The translations under genes and the position numbers were made by a program. A stretch of 64,000 nucleotides of DNA from Strigamia acuminata (Eukaryota; Arthropoda; Chilopoda; Geophilomorpha; Linotaeniidae): contig OX442315.1 of NCBI GenBank assembly GCA_949358305.1, positions 25,260,427-25,324,426 on the forward strand, written 5' to 3'. This document shows, in pieces, positions 48,607 through 61,700 of this stretch. Within the stretch, counting starts at the first letter, position 1; each line of letters starts with the position of its first letter. The notes beneath the pieces are model-generated. The model saw nothing but the letters and a program-made list of their open reading frames with translations, was not told where the DNA came from and did no database searches.

Positions 48607-49812
48607 ATGACGGTAAGCGTTAAGCGATAGAAAAGTTGTGATTTATTATGTAAAAATTTATAAATATTACAAATACATTTTTTTTCCGAATTCACTATTA
48701 AGAGCGGTGAAACTGTAGTCACAGTTGAAATCAAAAATGGTAATTCAATACACCAAATGCTCACAAATTACAAGCAAATAATTTTTGAATTGCTTTGAAA
48801 TAGGAATTGCAAAGCACGAAAGCCTTTTAGTGAAAAGAGTGAAAGAAGCAAAAAAAAACTCTTCCAGTAGATGCGAATTTGTACACGCTCTTCTTAGAGC
48901 AATTGGTGCAACAGGTAAATCACTTTATTTTACTAATCAATTGAAACTCAATTCATTCCTTAATTACTTTTTAGCGGGATGTACTTGCTTCCTCTCTTTT
49001 CTTCTGACAATTCCCATCGTTATGGTCACTCTTGGTAAGGCTTTCAAATTATTTATTTTATATATTTTGAATGGTATTACAGTAAAAAAAATATATACAT
49101 ATCTATAATTTCTATTTAGGCGTTGTGTATGAATTCGACTGTCATGCAGAAGACTGTCTCCCTTATTGGATGATGTCATGGGGCTCGGTTGCTATAGTAA
49201 GATTACTGATTACCATTGGAATAAATCAAATAGATCCTGAAAAGAAGAAAAAAGCCAAATGGTTGTCGTTTGTTCATCTCATCGATGTTGTTCTTGTATT
49301 AGGTTTTATTGCAGGTAATAAGCATAACGCATCAGATGATCTTATATAATTGTTACACAATATTCATTGTAATTAACATGTGTTGTTGTTGTTACTAAAA
49401 TATCCATTAAGACGTTGTTTATTGTCCTATTTTTATTATTATGTAATTGAAATTGCTCTAGAAATGGCCTCACTGTCCTTGTTTGTGCTTTACTATACTG
49501 GACCTAGAGGGAAGCACTGTTAATTTAAAGAATATTACATTGAACTTTGCATTTGACACACAATTATAAATGATTGTCAATTTATTTTTTTAAATTGGAT
49601 TAACTTTTTTATTTATTTATGCAGGAACCTACTTTGTGTATCACATCTATCAACCTAATTACGAAGTGCAATATTCAGTAGACTACTGTCAGCCAGGAAT
49701 GTACCTGTTTATGTTTTGGGTTTATAATTTCTTGTATGGATTGCTGGCTTTCTATATTCTATTTTTGTTTTGCGCCTGTATCACGGTTAAACTTCATAAT
49801 GATAATGACTAA
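48607..49812 (+). CDS. TMEM272-like membrane protein, locus 27
   Basis: Exons 48607-48612, 48703-48739, 48804-48914, 48975-49034, 49120-49314 and 49625-49812 give 198 residues. Exon 1 is Met-Thr; exon 3 is basic (VKRVKEAKKNSSSRC) with a weakly hydrophobic end; the 60-base exon 4 is helix 1 (CFLSFLLTIPIVMVTL). Loop 1 is VVYEFDCHAEDCLPYWMMSWG: His replaces the proline after Cys, and a second Cys lies four residues on. Loop 2 is TYFVYHIYQPNYEV then VDYCQPGMYLF. The last intron is long for the array (310 bases). Confidence 0.86.
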
Positions 49813-50473
49813 AGATTAATGACGAAATGTTTGTTATGAAGATGGCTATTAATAACTTTAAGATCAACAAGGGACGAATTTTTGACCATTTTATTCATTT
49901 GCAATATAAATATATCCAAAATATGGATTGTATTAACACTTTTGTACTTTATTCATTTTTTTTCTCTGAATAAAGATTGATTTTTAATGTCTTGATATCT
50001 CAATCTCTTTCATTTCTGCTAAATAAAAACAAAACATTAAATTCCGAGGTATAAATGGGGGAAATGTAGATCGCTTGAAAAGCCATTGTCGTCTTATTGT
50101 TCATGATGGGAGATTCTTTAGTATAATTATCTGTAATTCAGCCTACACTCTACAAATTAATGTCAATCTACAATAAAATGCCATCTACAGCTAGACCCAC
50201 GTAATCGAAAAAAATTATAATAAACTGTTTTCCGTCTGAACGAACTCAAGAATTTAAATGAGTATAAATTTACTATTTTTATCACTTGTTTCCTATGCTC
50301 TATTTGTAATTCGTAATTTCCTACTTGTTTTGCAATTGCAATACTAATTTCGTGAAGATAATCAAGTGGCCAGTTCTGGAAAATTTTCTTTAATGGAACA
50401 GTCTTCACAAGTTACCAACAAAGTTAGAAGTGGATGATCAACCCGGAAAGATCAAACAACCAAAGGACAAAAC
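49813..50473. other. Intergenic between loci 27 and 28
   Basis: AATAAAG near 49969 ends locus 27. The rest is AT-rich leader without a recognised exon. Confidence 0.45.
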
Positions 50474-51577
50474 ATGACTGTAAGTATAAAATAGTATATC
50501 TAGTAAAAATAATTTTAAAAAAATACACTTTTCCTTTTTTTTTCTTTTTTCTTGTAATAATTTTACACTTTATGTGACTTTATTATTTCTTAAAACAATT
50601 TAATTTAGCGCTCTAATGCTGATGCCAAACTCGAAAGTGGAGCAAATGGGGCACAAACTACACAAGGTATTTAAGTGTATTGTGGTTTTATAGTAGCGTA
50701 GGTCTTTTATTTATTACATTTAAACTCATTCCTACGTTAACATTTAAATCACAGATTCTCTCGATGCATCTCTTTGTGAGAACATTTGTACGCTGAGAAA
50801 AAAAACCACTTCTGGCCTTGTGTTCCTTACCAAATCAATTGCGCTCATTACAGCTTCAAGTAATTCTTGCATTTAATCATTCAACGTTCAGTTATGTTGA
50901 AATTGTATAATCAATTTATTTATATTTTGTGTGTAGTTGGATGGACAATTCTACTCATCATTCTGCCTCTTTTACCTTTAACTGGACTCATTATTGGCAA
51001 TAACAAATAAAAATGTGTAATTACAATAAATGAAAATATTAAATTTGTTTGCTTGCTTTTATAGGCGCAATCCATAAAAGTGATTGTCCAGCAGACGAAC
51101 GTATTCCAATATGGCTGATAGTTTGGAGCTCGGTATTAATTATGAGAAAAGTAATCGCTTTGGGATGTAAACAGTGCGATGAAGCCACTAGAGACAACAT
51201 TTGGGCGAAAGCGGCAATTTGGATTGTTGACGTTTTCATTATCATTTGGTTCTTTTGTGGTAAGCTTTTTTTTAAATGAAGAACGAAAATAACAATTAAT
51301 TCAACTAATTTTAATTACTCTTAATACAGGCAGTGCTTGGATTTTTCCAATTTACAAACCAGAATATGAGGGAGACGAGTCCACCGAAAATTATTGCCAT
51401 CCACTTATTTATATATTTTGTTTCGTCTTACAAATTCTCGTTTACGTCATTCTTATAATTACGCTTATATGCGTCTTTGCAATCGGTCTTGTTTGTACCA
51501 GTGCGTGTGTCGGAGCGGCGGAAGTCGCTGAAACTATTTCTAAAACTGTCGCAGAAGCTGACACTGATAATAAATAA
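50474..51577 (+). CDS. TMEM272-like membrane protein, locus 28 (GC-AG intron)
   Basis: Exons 50474-50479, 50609-50666, 50755-50859, 50937-50996, 51065-51259 and 51330-51577 give 223 residues. The fourth intron appears to begin with GC (GCAATA at 50997), the only donor that leaves the 60-base helix-1 exon intact and in phase; reading through meets a stop. Loop 1 is IHKSDCPADERIPIWLIVWS. Loop 2 is SAWIFPIYKPEYEGDES then NYCHPLIY. Helix 4 is followed by a second hydrophobic, Cys/Ala-rich stretch (GLVCTSACVGAAEVAETI). The weak GC donor is the least certain splice site of the array. Confidence 0.82.
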
Positions 51578-52246
51578 ATTACTGTCATTTTATATTATAT
51601 ACTCTAAAAATAAAACGTGTATTTAGGTACGCAACAATTCCCACGCAATGCTAGGTGACTAAATGTACTTTTTAGGTAGAAAAAGTGCACTTTTTTGGGC
51701 TAAATGTAAATGTACTTCTCTGCTTTACACCAAAGACTGGTGTAAAAAATAACTTTAACATCTTGGGACAACTTTTACCTGAGTCCATCTTTTTTTTTGT
51801 AGAGTTTTTCCAATGACTTAAGTATTATCGACTACTGCTTTTATCTATTTGTTTAATTTGTTATGATAGAAAAATTTGCTGTTTTAATAAAAAGTCTAGT
51901 ATTTGCTTATACGAGTGAAACTTTATTTCAAATTCAAAACAAACATTCAATGTATAAAATCTTTATTATTAAGCAACCAATCTTTCATTGACTCGGTATG
52001 TGGTTAAACTTGATCTACCCCTAAAATTAGCTTTCATCGCTTAGCGTGACGTCATTTGTTATTACCTGTCCGTTGTAAAACTCTAACGATAAACAAACAA
52101 TGCATGATCTAAATCGGGATGAAAAGCCTAGAAGAGCGATTGTCTGCATTCTAACAATTTCAATGAACCGAGTTCAGATTTGTCTTCTGGTGGTCCTAAA
52201 TGGATTTCAAATTCTCTAAGCTGTAGTGTCATCTATGCGAGTCAAA
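51578..52246. other. Intergenic between loci 28 and 29
   Basis: The 3' flank of locus 28 (AATAAAACG near 51608), then AT-rich DNA with a moderately GC-rich leader at 52020-52240. No coding exon supported. Confidence 0.45.
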
Positions 52247-53314
52247 ATGGTGAAATGAAATAATAGTGAATTCTGTATAACGTTGTGTTCAAATATGATT
52301 TTTACAGAGTTCCAACACCATCAGCCAAGTAAAACGCAGCAACATTATAATGAGTGTTATTGGTGTTTCAGGAGCGATAGCTGTTATCAGCTTAAGTAAG
52401 TTACACCGTAGAATTAATACATTTGGTCTATTTTTAGTGTGTTTCAATAATTCTTAGGTGTTGTGTATAAAAACGATTGCCAAGCTGAACCTTTCATTTC
52501 AATATTCTTGCTTGTTGGTGGAATTTGCTTTCCGTTGGTTTACTTAATAAGGTTCATAGGAAATTTTGTGCCGGAAGAAAAAAATGTAGTCAGGATGATT
52601 TATTTGATTGTTTTTGGAACTTTCACGGGTTTTTTAATCATATGGCTAATTATTGGTAAGTGAATTTTCAAAATATAAAAAAAAAATCTTGAGACTTTCA
52701 AATTGTTTATCGCATGTATTTTCATTGGCAATTAATGTAGTAATAATACACGAGATAAAAGATTTGCATGAATCTTTTACTTTCGGGCTACGACCGCTAT
52801 GGTTTTGCTATGTCAGGCACGCAGTGAGAAAAGCTTCACTGCATTGTCTGGAAAACTTTTACATTTTATTGTCAACAATATTAATGCAGATTTTATTGTG
52901 TCCAGAAAATAACTCAATATTAAATTCAAGCATTCTAAATTCGCCAAATTTTAAAATAAGTAGTGAAGTATTAAACATTGCGTTAAACTTTCACCGCAAC
53001 TAAATATTTATGCGATAAACTGCAATTTTTACCCATAAATATAAATTGTATTGCAGAATTCTTCATAAAATAAGTAAATAAGTTTGACTACCTTTTGATT
53101 TTTCACAGGAAGCTATTGGGTTTATAGAATATTCGTTCCTAATTACAAAAACATCCATGCCATAAATTATTGCCATCCTGCTCTGCACATCACGGCGAGT
53201 ATATTAGTACTTATCACATGGATTTTGTTTGTCATTTTATATGTCGAAGCCAAATGCTGTAAGTTGAGACCAATACAGCCGAAAATAAAGAGACGTGAAA
53301 TCGAAAGTGTGTAA
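52247..53314 (+). CDS. TMEM272-like membrane protein, locus 29
   Basis: Exons 52247-52249 (the ATG alone), 52308-52395, 52458-52655 and 53109-53314 give 164 residues. The lone-ATG first exon parallels the two-codon first exons of loci 26-28. If it is wrong, translation would start at the in-frame ATG 52350, inside helix 1. Loop 1 is VYKNDCQAEPFISIFLLVGG; loop 2 is SYWVYRIFVPNYKNIH then NYCHPALH; the tail is basic (KPKIKRREIESV, preceded by a CC pair). The third intron is 453 bases, the longest in the array. Last array member before the zinc-finger genes. Confidence 0.82.
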
Positions 53315-54147
53315 AATAACTAACTATAGCAGCCTTTGTTTATCTTTTTATATCACAAATTAATTTATCTAAGACTATCGACCAACGAACTTTTTCGACT
53401 TTAAATCAATAAAAAATCCTTAAGCAAACAGAGGTTGATGGAGATAATAAGCTTATCATATTATTGCAGTATTGTACCATTGTAGTATTATTTAGAGATA
53501 TTATATGTGGCATTAAAAATAAGTTGAAAAACTAAATATTGTTTTCTGTTTCCAAGTTTAATATGTTTTAAATTGTAGAAAAAAAAATAATTAAAAAAAA
53601 ATAAAAGAAAAACATGCAAAAAGAAAACATATTATGGGAAAATAAAAATAAAATAAAAAACATGCAAAACGAAAACATTTTATGGGAAAATAAAAAATGC
53701 TACTGGTCTTTTAAACTGTGTTTTAATTTAATGACTCAGTCAGAAATACATAAAATAGACCTACCTTATCGGTAATGTAATTAATTAACTTCTGCAAGGA
53801 CTCAATGCTTAAGCTCCAATTCACAGCCACTGAAAAAGGATCGGATCGAATCGAATATACCGATTGATTCGTGAGCCCCCTGGTGACGGATTTGTGTGAC
53901 GGATTTGCGCGACCTTGGCCGTTGTGCTTCCATATTCTGTCTGCTGTGATCTGATAGGATTTGATAGTTGGTGAGTTGGTGTCATGTCGGACCAAGGATG
54001 TAAAGTAAAACACGGTAGGTGCCTTCGAAGGCAAACCAACTCAAAAAAATTGAATTATTTTTGTTTATTTTTTATATTTTTTAGGATCCATCGGCAGATT
54101 ATAATTGAACGGATAAATATTATTAATAACACACAAAAACCGTTGAA
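53315..54147. other. Intergenic and 5' exon of the zinc-finger gene
   Basis: At 53600-53697 there is an imperfect direct repeat of about 45 bases (aaacatgcaaaa, attttatgggaaaataaa). A GC-richer promoter-like region spans 53860-53980. A leader exon with an ATG at 53983 gives an upstream ORF spliced at 54015 to an exon starting 54086 and ending at a stop before 54148. Confidence 0.5.
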
Positions 54148-57100
54148 ATGGATTTGTTTATATGCGGTGTTTGCCGTGAACAGTTTAATAACATAAATAA
54201 ATTCATGGATCATAAAAATATATTTCCTCATTCTATCACCTGCGTTGAGTGCAATTCGTTTTTCCATTTAGAAGAAGGATTTTTGGAACATAAGAAACTT
54301 CACGAAGCTACAGCTCCAATTATTGAGCCGCCTAAAACCGGTAAAAATGTTGAGTATATATACAAATTGTGACATAATTCATTGAAAAAAATCTGTCTTT
54401 GATGCAGAAAATACATTGGATGAACTGCAAGATGACGCCCAACATTGTTCGCAAGCTTTTGTATCTGGTATTCATTTCTATACGATGTAATCTGTGACAT
54501 TGAGGAAATGTTTTAATGTTTTCTGTTTTTTTTTTAAATATTAGCACAAGAAATAGTGCAGTTTCAAGTTGACGGTATTTTTATGTGCAAATTGTGTGGG
54601 AATTTATGTTTATCGGATAAAGAAGTTTGCAATCATCTCAAAGACGTTCATGAAAAAACTGCCACAGCTGAAGTTATATCAGAAAGTTTTAGCAAACTGA
54701 TTCCAATTAATGCATCAGATGACGACATCACTTTCAAAGTTGAAGATAATGTGATAGGTATAAATCTGGATCAAAACGACGACCTCCCAAAAAAAAGACG
54801 TGGGAGACCTCGAAAAAGTGAACAACAACATCAATCGAAGTAATCGAACGTTTTCTTTTTTAAATTTTGTGTTTTGTTTTTAATATTTTAATATTTAATA
54901 AAGGCCAGTGGAGAAAAAAGTAATAACCCGCGATAAACCTGTGGTGGACGCAGATGGAAAGTATAATTGTTCTCGCTGTGCGAAAATATTCAATAAGGAG
55001 CGCCATTATTTAGTTCATCGTTGCTGGGGTGCGAATGCAGAAAATGGAGATTTTGTTGATTTCAAGGCCGATGTAAAGAATTAATTGCGACTAATTAAAC
55101 AGTGGGAAAATTAAATTTTTTTTATTTAAATAGGAATTGGACGAATCTGATACGAAGGATCCAGAGAATGATAGTGAATTGGAAATCGATTTGGATCCTA
55201 CAGAAGATTACAAAGTTTACATCTCTTCAAACTGTCGTCAAGGAAATAATAGAAAAAAGAAACAATTAACGATTGAAGAGTATTTTCTTCGTGATTTCAC
55301 GTATTAGCGTGTTAATTAATTAATTATTTTTTGTTTTTTAGAGATAACCAGGATGTCAACACAAATTTGTTGTTGAACCAAAGTAATTTAAATAATTCAT
55401 ACGATTCAAATGACGATTACGAGACAAAAAAGAATACTATTCATGCACCTTCAGTTCCAGTATTCAGTGATAGTAAAGAAAGAAAAGCATTTGAAGAAAA
55501 TGTAAATTTATAAATTTTACAACAAGAATTTTGCTAATTGTATTAATTATTTTTTTTTCCAGGTAAACAATGTTGATTTGAGTTGTGTAGATTATTTATT
55601 TACAACTGAAGTTGTTCAACAAGAACTGAATGAATTAGCACCGAAAATTTCAAAGGAGAAAAATGAACTCGAAGTATTTTCATGTACAGTTTGTAAGAAG
55701 TTTTTTAAGACGGTGTCGCACATACGTTTACACTGCCTTACGCACACAGAACTAAAGCCTTTTAAGTGTCCTCGATGCTCCTATTCTTCTAATGCGAAGG
55801 TTTGGCATTGTTGCAAAATAAAAGTGCTTAAAAATGCTAATGAATGTTTAATTTCAGAGTAATTTATACACGCACATGCGAAAACACACGGGAAACTTGT
55901 TTAAGTGTTCGTTTTGCGACTTCAAAAATTGCAATCGCAGTCACATGGCGGAACATGAAGCTACACATTCAAATATTCGTCACGTGTGCCGGGTGTGTTC
56001 TAACGATTACAATACAATTAAATCGTTGGCAAATCACGTGCGAAAATATCATAGTGTAAACAAACAAGGTCGAGAATATTTGGCCACGTTTATGCTTAAA
56101 CCTACTCAGAATTCGTTGCTGCATCAATGCCACATATGTAATCGAAAATTCAAGAAGAAATTAGACCGCGATCGTCATTTGTGTGTTCACAAAATAAACC
56201 CAATAAAGGACATGATGAGATGTGAAATGTGCACTTTTACAACCGTTCGGCGAGCGTATTTGGAAAATCATTTTCGTAAACATCGAATTATTTTCACGTG
56301 TTACGATTGCGGATCTCGGTTTTTGAGTTCTGTTCAACTACAAGAGCATTTGCATAGTCACATATCAATGGAGGACATTAAAGGTGGTGGTGAAGTGACG
56401 GAAGATGTTCAAATTGCATCGGAAAGTAGTTTTAGTTCGTTGTACGAGTCGAGTTTGAAGTCAAGTTGGTATTTGCCGGAGCCGGACGGAGTGTTAAGTG
56501 CGTATAAATATACGAATATACCAACGGAATTAGTAATTCAAAACAATAAAGAAAACGATAAGGGAAAAGGTGGTTTTCAAGACGAAGAAAACAACGAGAA
56601 AATCGCCCTTCTGGATTTAATATCGTGTTTAAATTACCAGCAGCTGTCATTGTCGATTTATAATACAGTTAGAGAAACATTTGGGAATGAAGAATGTCGA
56701 TTTTGCGGTCGCCTTTTTCATTCGCACGCAGATTTCGAAGTTCATTTACGAACTCACAACGCAGACAGACCTTTCAAATGTACTCATTGCGATTATTCAT
56801 CTATCACGAAGGAGAATTTGAAAAGACATACGGAAACGGTTCACGATAAACGGAAATTTCACTGTGATCAATGTGAATTTACAGCTGCGAGCAGAACTTC
56901 GATTTGGCATCATCAGCAGAAGCATAGAGAAACACCTATAGGTAAATGTTTAAAATGAATTACGCGGCAACACACAACTTATATTTTCATGTTTACAGAA
57001 TGTCCGGAATGTAAAAAAAGTTTTGGAAATTCGCGTAAACTCCAATCGCACATAATTTGTGCGCATTCTCATATCACTAAAAAAGAAATGAGTAAAATCG

Positions 57101-58376
57101 TCGGTTTAAATCGGCGGGTACAGAGTCGGCTTGGGCGTAGATCTTACAAGTGCCCTTACTGCGACCGCGTGTTTCTCCGCTCCAACACAGGTTAATTACG
57201 CGTGACAAAATAAATATAGCATTTTTATTAAGAATTTAAGTATATTTTACAGATTTGCAAAAACATATCTGGATTCACGAAGGTGTGAAACCATTTAAAT
57301 GTTCTTTATGCCCCCATTCGTGTCGCAGTCGGAATAATCTAAATGTCCACATGCTGCGACATTCTAATGATAAACCACACACTTGCGACGACTGCGGTAA
57401 AGCGTACAAGTCGAAATCTGCGCTGAAATGTCATAAACGGTAAATAAAATAATTTTTATTTTCTATTTAATTTAAATGTATTTTATTTTTTTCAGCCTGC
57501 ATTCAGTGTCGCAATGTGATCGGGTCGACACTACTGACGAAACACGTGAACGTTTCCTTTGTGAGCATTGTAAATTCTCGACTTGTTCCCGAAATTCCAT
57601 GAGGGCTCATTATTTACGGCGACACAAAACTGTCGAGCTCAATAAAACCATTGAAACTGAAGAAATTATCACAAATACTGACGAATCAATAGGAACTAAA
57701 TTGTATAAATGTATCAACTGTGAATTTATTTTCGAAAACTTATCAGATTTGAAGAAGCATTTGAAAGTAATCAACGATAAAAATGACGCTATGTGAACGC
57801 ATTTATTGAATATTAATATTTAATGTTAGGTCGATCATCAATTGAATCTCATAGATTTCAAGGGCGTCCAGGAAGATTCAATAAACGAATGTGATGGAAA
57901 CGCAAACGGCATCTCCGACACTATTGATCAGTCTGACGAGAGTTACGAATTAGTTCAAGTGGAAACAGAAGATGGAACCAGTTTAGCTCGGATACCAACA
58001 TCAACTCTTCAGGTAAAATAACTAGACAAATATTAAGTTCAGTATTTGTATTTTTTTAATTTCCATCTGATGAAATGTTACATTGGCCAAGTAGAAAAAT
58101 GCCAATTTAAACGTGATAAGAAAATAAAAGGTTATTTAAATTGTTATTTTTCTTTGACAGGATTTGCAAATGGCTAGTGTTTCTGACAGTGAAATGGATA
58201 TGAACACGGCATCTGCTGTCAGTATCATCCAACAAATCATAGAACAAGGTTCATTTGCACAAAACAATAGCGATTTTCAGCAAATAGTTACAATCAACTC
58301 GGATTCGTTAATTATTGAAAATGATGACACAGCACAGGAAATTATTCAACAACAAACAAAATACGAAGTTTCATAA
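54148..58376 (+). CDS. C2H2 zinc-finger protein with AT-hook
   Basis: Thirteen coding exons: 54148-54340, 54408-54467, 54545-54839, 54904-55072, 55134-55279, 55342-55501, 55563-55799, 55858-56941, 56999-57190, 57253-57439, 57496-57766, 57830-58012 and 58161-58376, giving 1130 residues. It has about 20 C2H2-type fingers, several split by introns (for example FKCPRCSYSSNAK joined to SNLYTHMRKH). An AT-hook core, KKRRGRPRK, lies near residue 175. Acidic linkers separate finger blocks, and the C-terminus is Gln/Asp/Glu-rich without fingers. Classical TGEKP linkers are rare, so fingers are irregularly spaced. A nuclear DNA-binding factor by inference; I cannot assign an ortholog. It converges with the minus-strand gene downstream. 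Confidence 0.88.
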
Positions 58377-58770
58377 ATTCAAAATAATCGGATAATTTTG
58401 TTTTGTTTTTTTTAAATATAAAATTGACTAATGAATTTCTTACTGCTAAATGTTTTATTTGATAGTTTAGGAAAATAATATTAAGAAATAATAATAATAA
58501 TAATAAAATACATAAAGGCAGTGTTCACTTCACTTGAAGAAAGAACAGTTTGATTGCTACAAGTAACCATCTTTTTTGCCCGAGATGTTAGGCTAACATT
58601 GTTTAATAAACATATTTTACTTAAATTATAATTCCCTTAACTTTATATACCCGCAAAAAAAATGGAAAAATAAATTACAGTTTGACCTTATTTTGATAAT
58701 GTGAAACAAACGATAAAAGCATATTTGTATTGATAAATTTTCGAACAAAAAACATAGAAAAGGGTAATTC
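58377..58770. other. Convergent 3' flank of two zinc-finger genes
   Basis: Contains AATAAT and AATAAA-type signals for the plus-strand gene (58493-58505) and TTTATT-type minus-strand signals further right. A short ATA/ATT repeat at 58486-58506. No other gene. Confidence 0.55.
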
Positions 58771-61700
58771 TCAGAGTATTTTACTGCCTGAACTGTCTTG
58801 TAGCTCAATTTGAATTCTTTGATCATCGAGCTCAGTTTCCATTTTTGGTGCAGTTTCATTCTCACTAACAACAACTTCTGGGGAAATTTCCGTTTCCACA
58901 TTTTCAGCGTTCAAAGCTTCTAATTTATTCTTCTCGTTAACTTCAGCTATTAATGAAATTAAATTGTTAATCGCGTCGTTCCCGTTGTTGGTTTCGTCAG
59001 TCTCGGTCCCGTTTCCGTTCTCGTTATTCGTCGCCTCATTTTCCACATTTTCTTCAAAGCTTTTAATCTCCTCTTCAATTACATTTTCTTCAAAACTTTT
59101 CAGCTCCTCTTCAATTACATTTTCTTCTAAACTTTTAATCTCCTCTTCAATTATATTTTCTTCAAAACTTTTTAGCTCCTCTTCAATTTCATTTCCTGCC
59201 GTTTCAACAGTCATTTTCTCCTCAAACGCTCCCGGTTCTCCATCATCATCAATTTTGCTCATTTCAACTAGCCCATCGTTAACATCGTCTACATCGTTTA
59301 TACCGTCTACATCCATTATACCGTCTACATCGTTTATACCGTCTACATCATTTATACCGTCTACATCGTTTACACCGTCTAGATCGTTTACACCGTCTAC
59401 ATCGTTTACAGCGTTTACATTTTCCTCAACCGGGACATCTAATTCATCCGTGGCTTGCAACGTTTCACACACATTGCTCAAGATCTTCGAAGCTTCCACA
59501 TACTCGTCGCTGCATTTAATTTCATCGTTTATTTTCTCTTTCGGTTCAGATTCTGATTCTATCGCTGCTTCTACAATTTTCTCTTCGACTACATCCATGC
59601 ATTTTTCGTTTGTATTTTCAATTTCGTTTGTATTTGTACTATCTCTCACTTTTTCATTTTCAAGTATTTCAACAATCGGTTCACTCGCAGCAGACTCGTG
59701 TTCGTTCGCATCGGTTTTGACGATCACCTCGAGCGGCAATTCCATCATTCGATCGTCATCTCCTTGATTGGCGTGACTCTCCGAATCATCGCTGAACGTA
59801 ACGAATCGATTCTCTTCCTCGACTTCCTCACCAAGATCTCTGAAAATCAAACTGCTCTCGCCGCTCGGATTGGTCACCCAAACTTCCATATCCTCCCACT
59901 TCAAAAAAGACTCGATTTTTTGCCTCTTTGGTTGTTGAAAGTGCAGCTTACAATGCTCTCTCAGAAACGACCCCATTGTAGTGCTGTAGTCGCAGAACTG
60001 ACACGTCATTTCCTGGTTACCGTTGTGCCGTTTCAAATGACTCAAAACAGCATCCTTGCGCGAATGTTGGTACGGGCATCGGTCGCAGTAAAACAGCCTT
60101 TTGGCGTCTTCCCCCAACCGTTGCTGTTGCACCATCTGTTGTTGGTGCTGCAACAACAATAGCATCTGTTGTTCGGACAACGACAGTTCCAATGGTAGCT
60201 CCCTGCAGCTCTTGGACGCCGACGCGGCGTTGCTAGTGGCGCTCCACTTGGGTTTCGGCGTCAAACTTCGGCTCATTTTGTCCGGCGTTTGCGGCAGTAA
60301 GCTTTGCATGTTGGTGTTTTGGTTATGTGGCAGGCATTCCTCATGCATCTTCTGATGCTTGAGCAAATTGGCCATAAACTTGACCGAATAATCGCAATGT
60401 TTGCACGTGAATCGTTGGTTACTGCCGTGGAGCTTAAGGTGCACGTCGTATCGTGAATATTTATCGAACGTCGCCGGACAATTGTCGCACATCAATCGTT
60501 TCTTCTCCTGTCGCGGATGGGGTGCAGGTTTGGTCCGAATCGCTTCGTGGATTTTCATGTGTCGCACCAAATTGCCGCAATTCTTGACCGCGTAATCGCA
60601 GTAATTGCATTTAAACTTGCCGCTGCCGCCGTGCAGGGTCAAATGGTAAGACAAACTGGAGACCTTTAAGAAAGCTGCGGGACACAGGTGACAACCGTGT
60701 TTCTTCGTGTCCCATTTGGGAGGTTTCTTCTCCGGTTTTTCTAAATCGCTGATGGCTTCGTCGAAATTGAGCTCCTTGCTTCTGTTTTGATACTCGGGCG
60801 TGTGCACTTTCAAGTGGCGGTGTAAGTGTGGACGGTGTCGTGCTGCGTACGTGCAGTAAGTGCACTTCCATGCGAACGGAGCGCCGTGGAATTTACGATG
60901 TACCTCAGCATTACACTGGCGCGGGAATCTCGCGGGACATAGGTCGCAAAAAACGACTGCACTCTTCTGAGGTGAATCGCACGGCATTGGGGACTCTCCG
61001 AGTCGCACAGGTTTTTCAGTGGGTATCGACTGCACTTCGTTGTCAACCAAGTGGACTTTGACGTGGGTACTCAACACCCCCTGGTTGTTACACATGTAAG
61101 TGCAGTGAGGACACGAGAAACGGCCCAACACCTTTCGTTTTCGATGCATCTTCTCGTGTTCGCGAATGTTGGACCGTCTCTTGTTGACGTGCGGGCAGAA
61201 ACGGCATTTGAACATGCGCGTCATCGGCCCGTCTTTCGACACCCACACCGAGGGGATTCCTTGCTTCTTAGTCGATGAATCCTTTATCAAGTCGTCGAGC
61301 TTCATAACCTGGTTCTTCAATGGTTTGAGTAGACTGGTGCCAGGTGCTGCCATCGCTTCGTTTTTCACTTTTTTCGCGGGTGTCGAAGCAGCAACTTTCT
61401 GATTCTGTTGACTCGCTTGGCTCTGCGCTTGGGGCTGCGCTTGGCCCTGCGTTTGAGCTCGCTTGTGCAGTTTGATGTGCTGCAGTAACAAGTGACTTTT
61501 AGTCACCGAATAGCTGCAATGCGTGCATTTAAATGGTCCAACTTTGGAGGTGCGGTGGAACTGCTTATGGTACAAATACTGCGTTTTGCTGTTGGATGTG
61601 TAAGGGCAGTGATCGCAACTATAACGCTTCATTTGAACCGACACAAACAGGGCAGCTTCTCCTTCCCCCACCAAAGATTGTGATTTCACACTTTCGTCCG

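Noticed and set aside
52653-53003. 116-codon frame in the last intron of locus 29
   Set aside because: Intron read-through of the helix-3 exon donor; no family motif.
59276-59418. DVDGIND units as EF-hand calcium loops
   Set aside because: Six-residue period and no 12-residue loop with flanking helices.
58964-59767. 267-codon plus-strand Ser/Thr-rich open frame
   Set aside because: Exact shadow of the acidic repeats of the minus-strand zinc-finger exon; no ATG context or splice signals.
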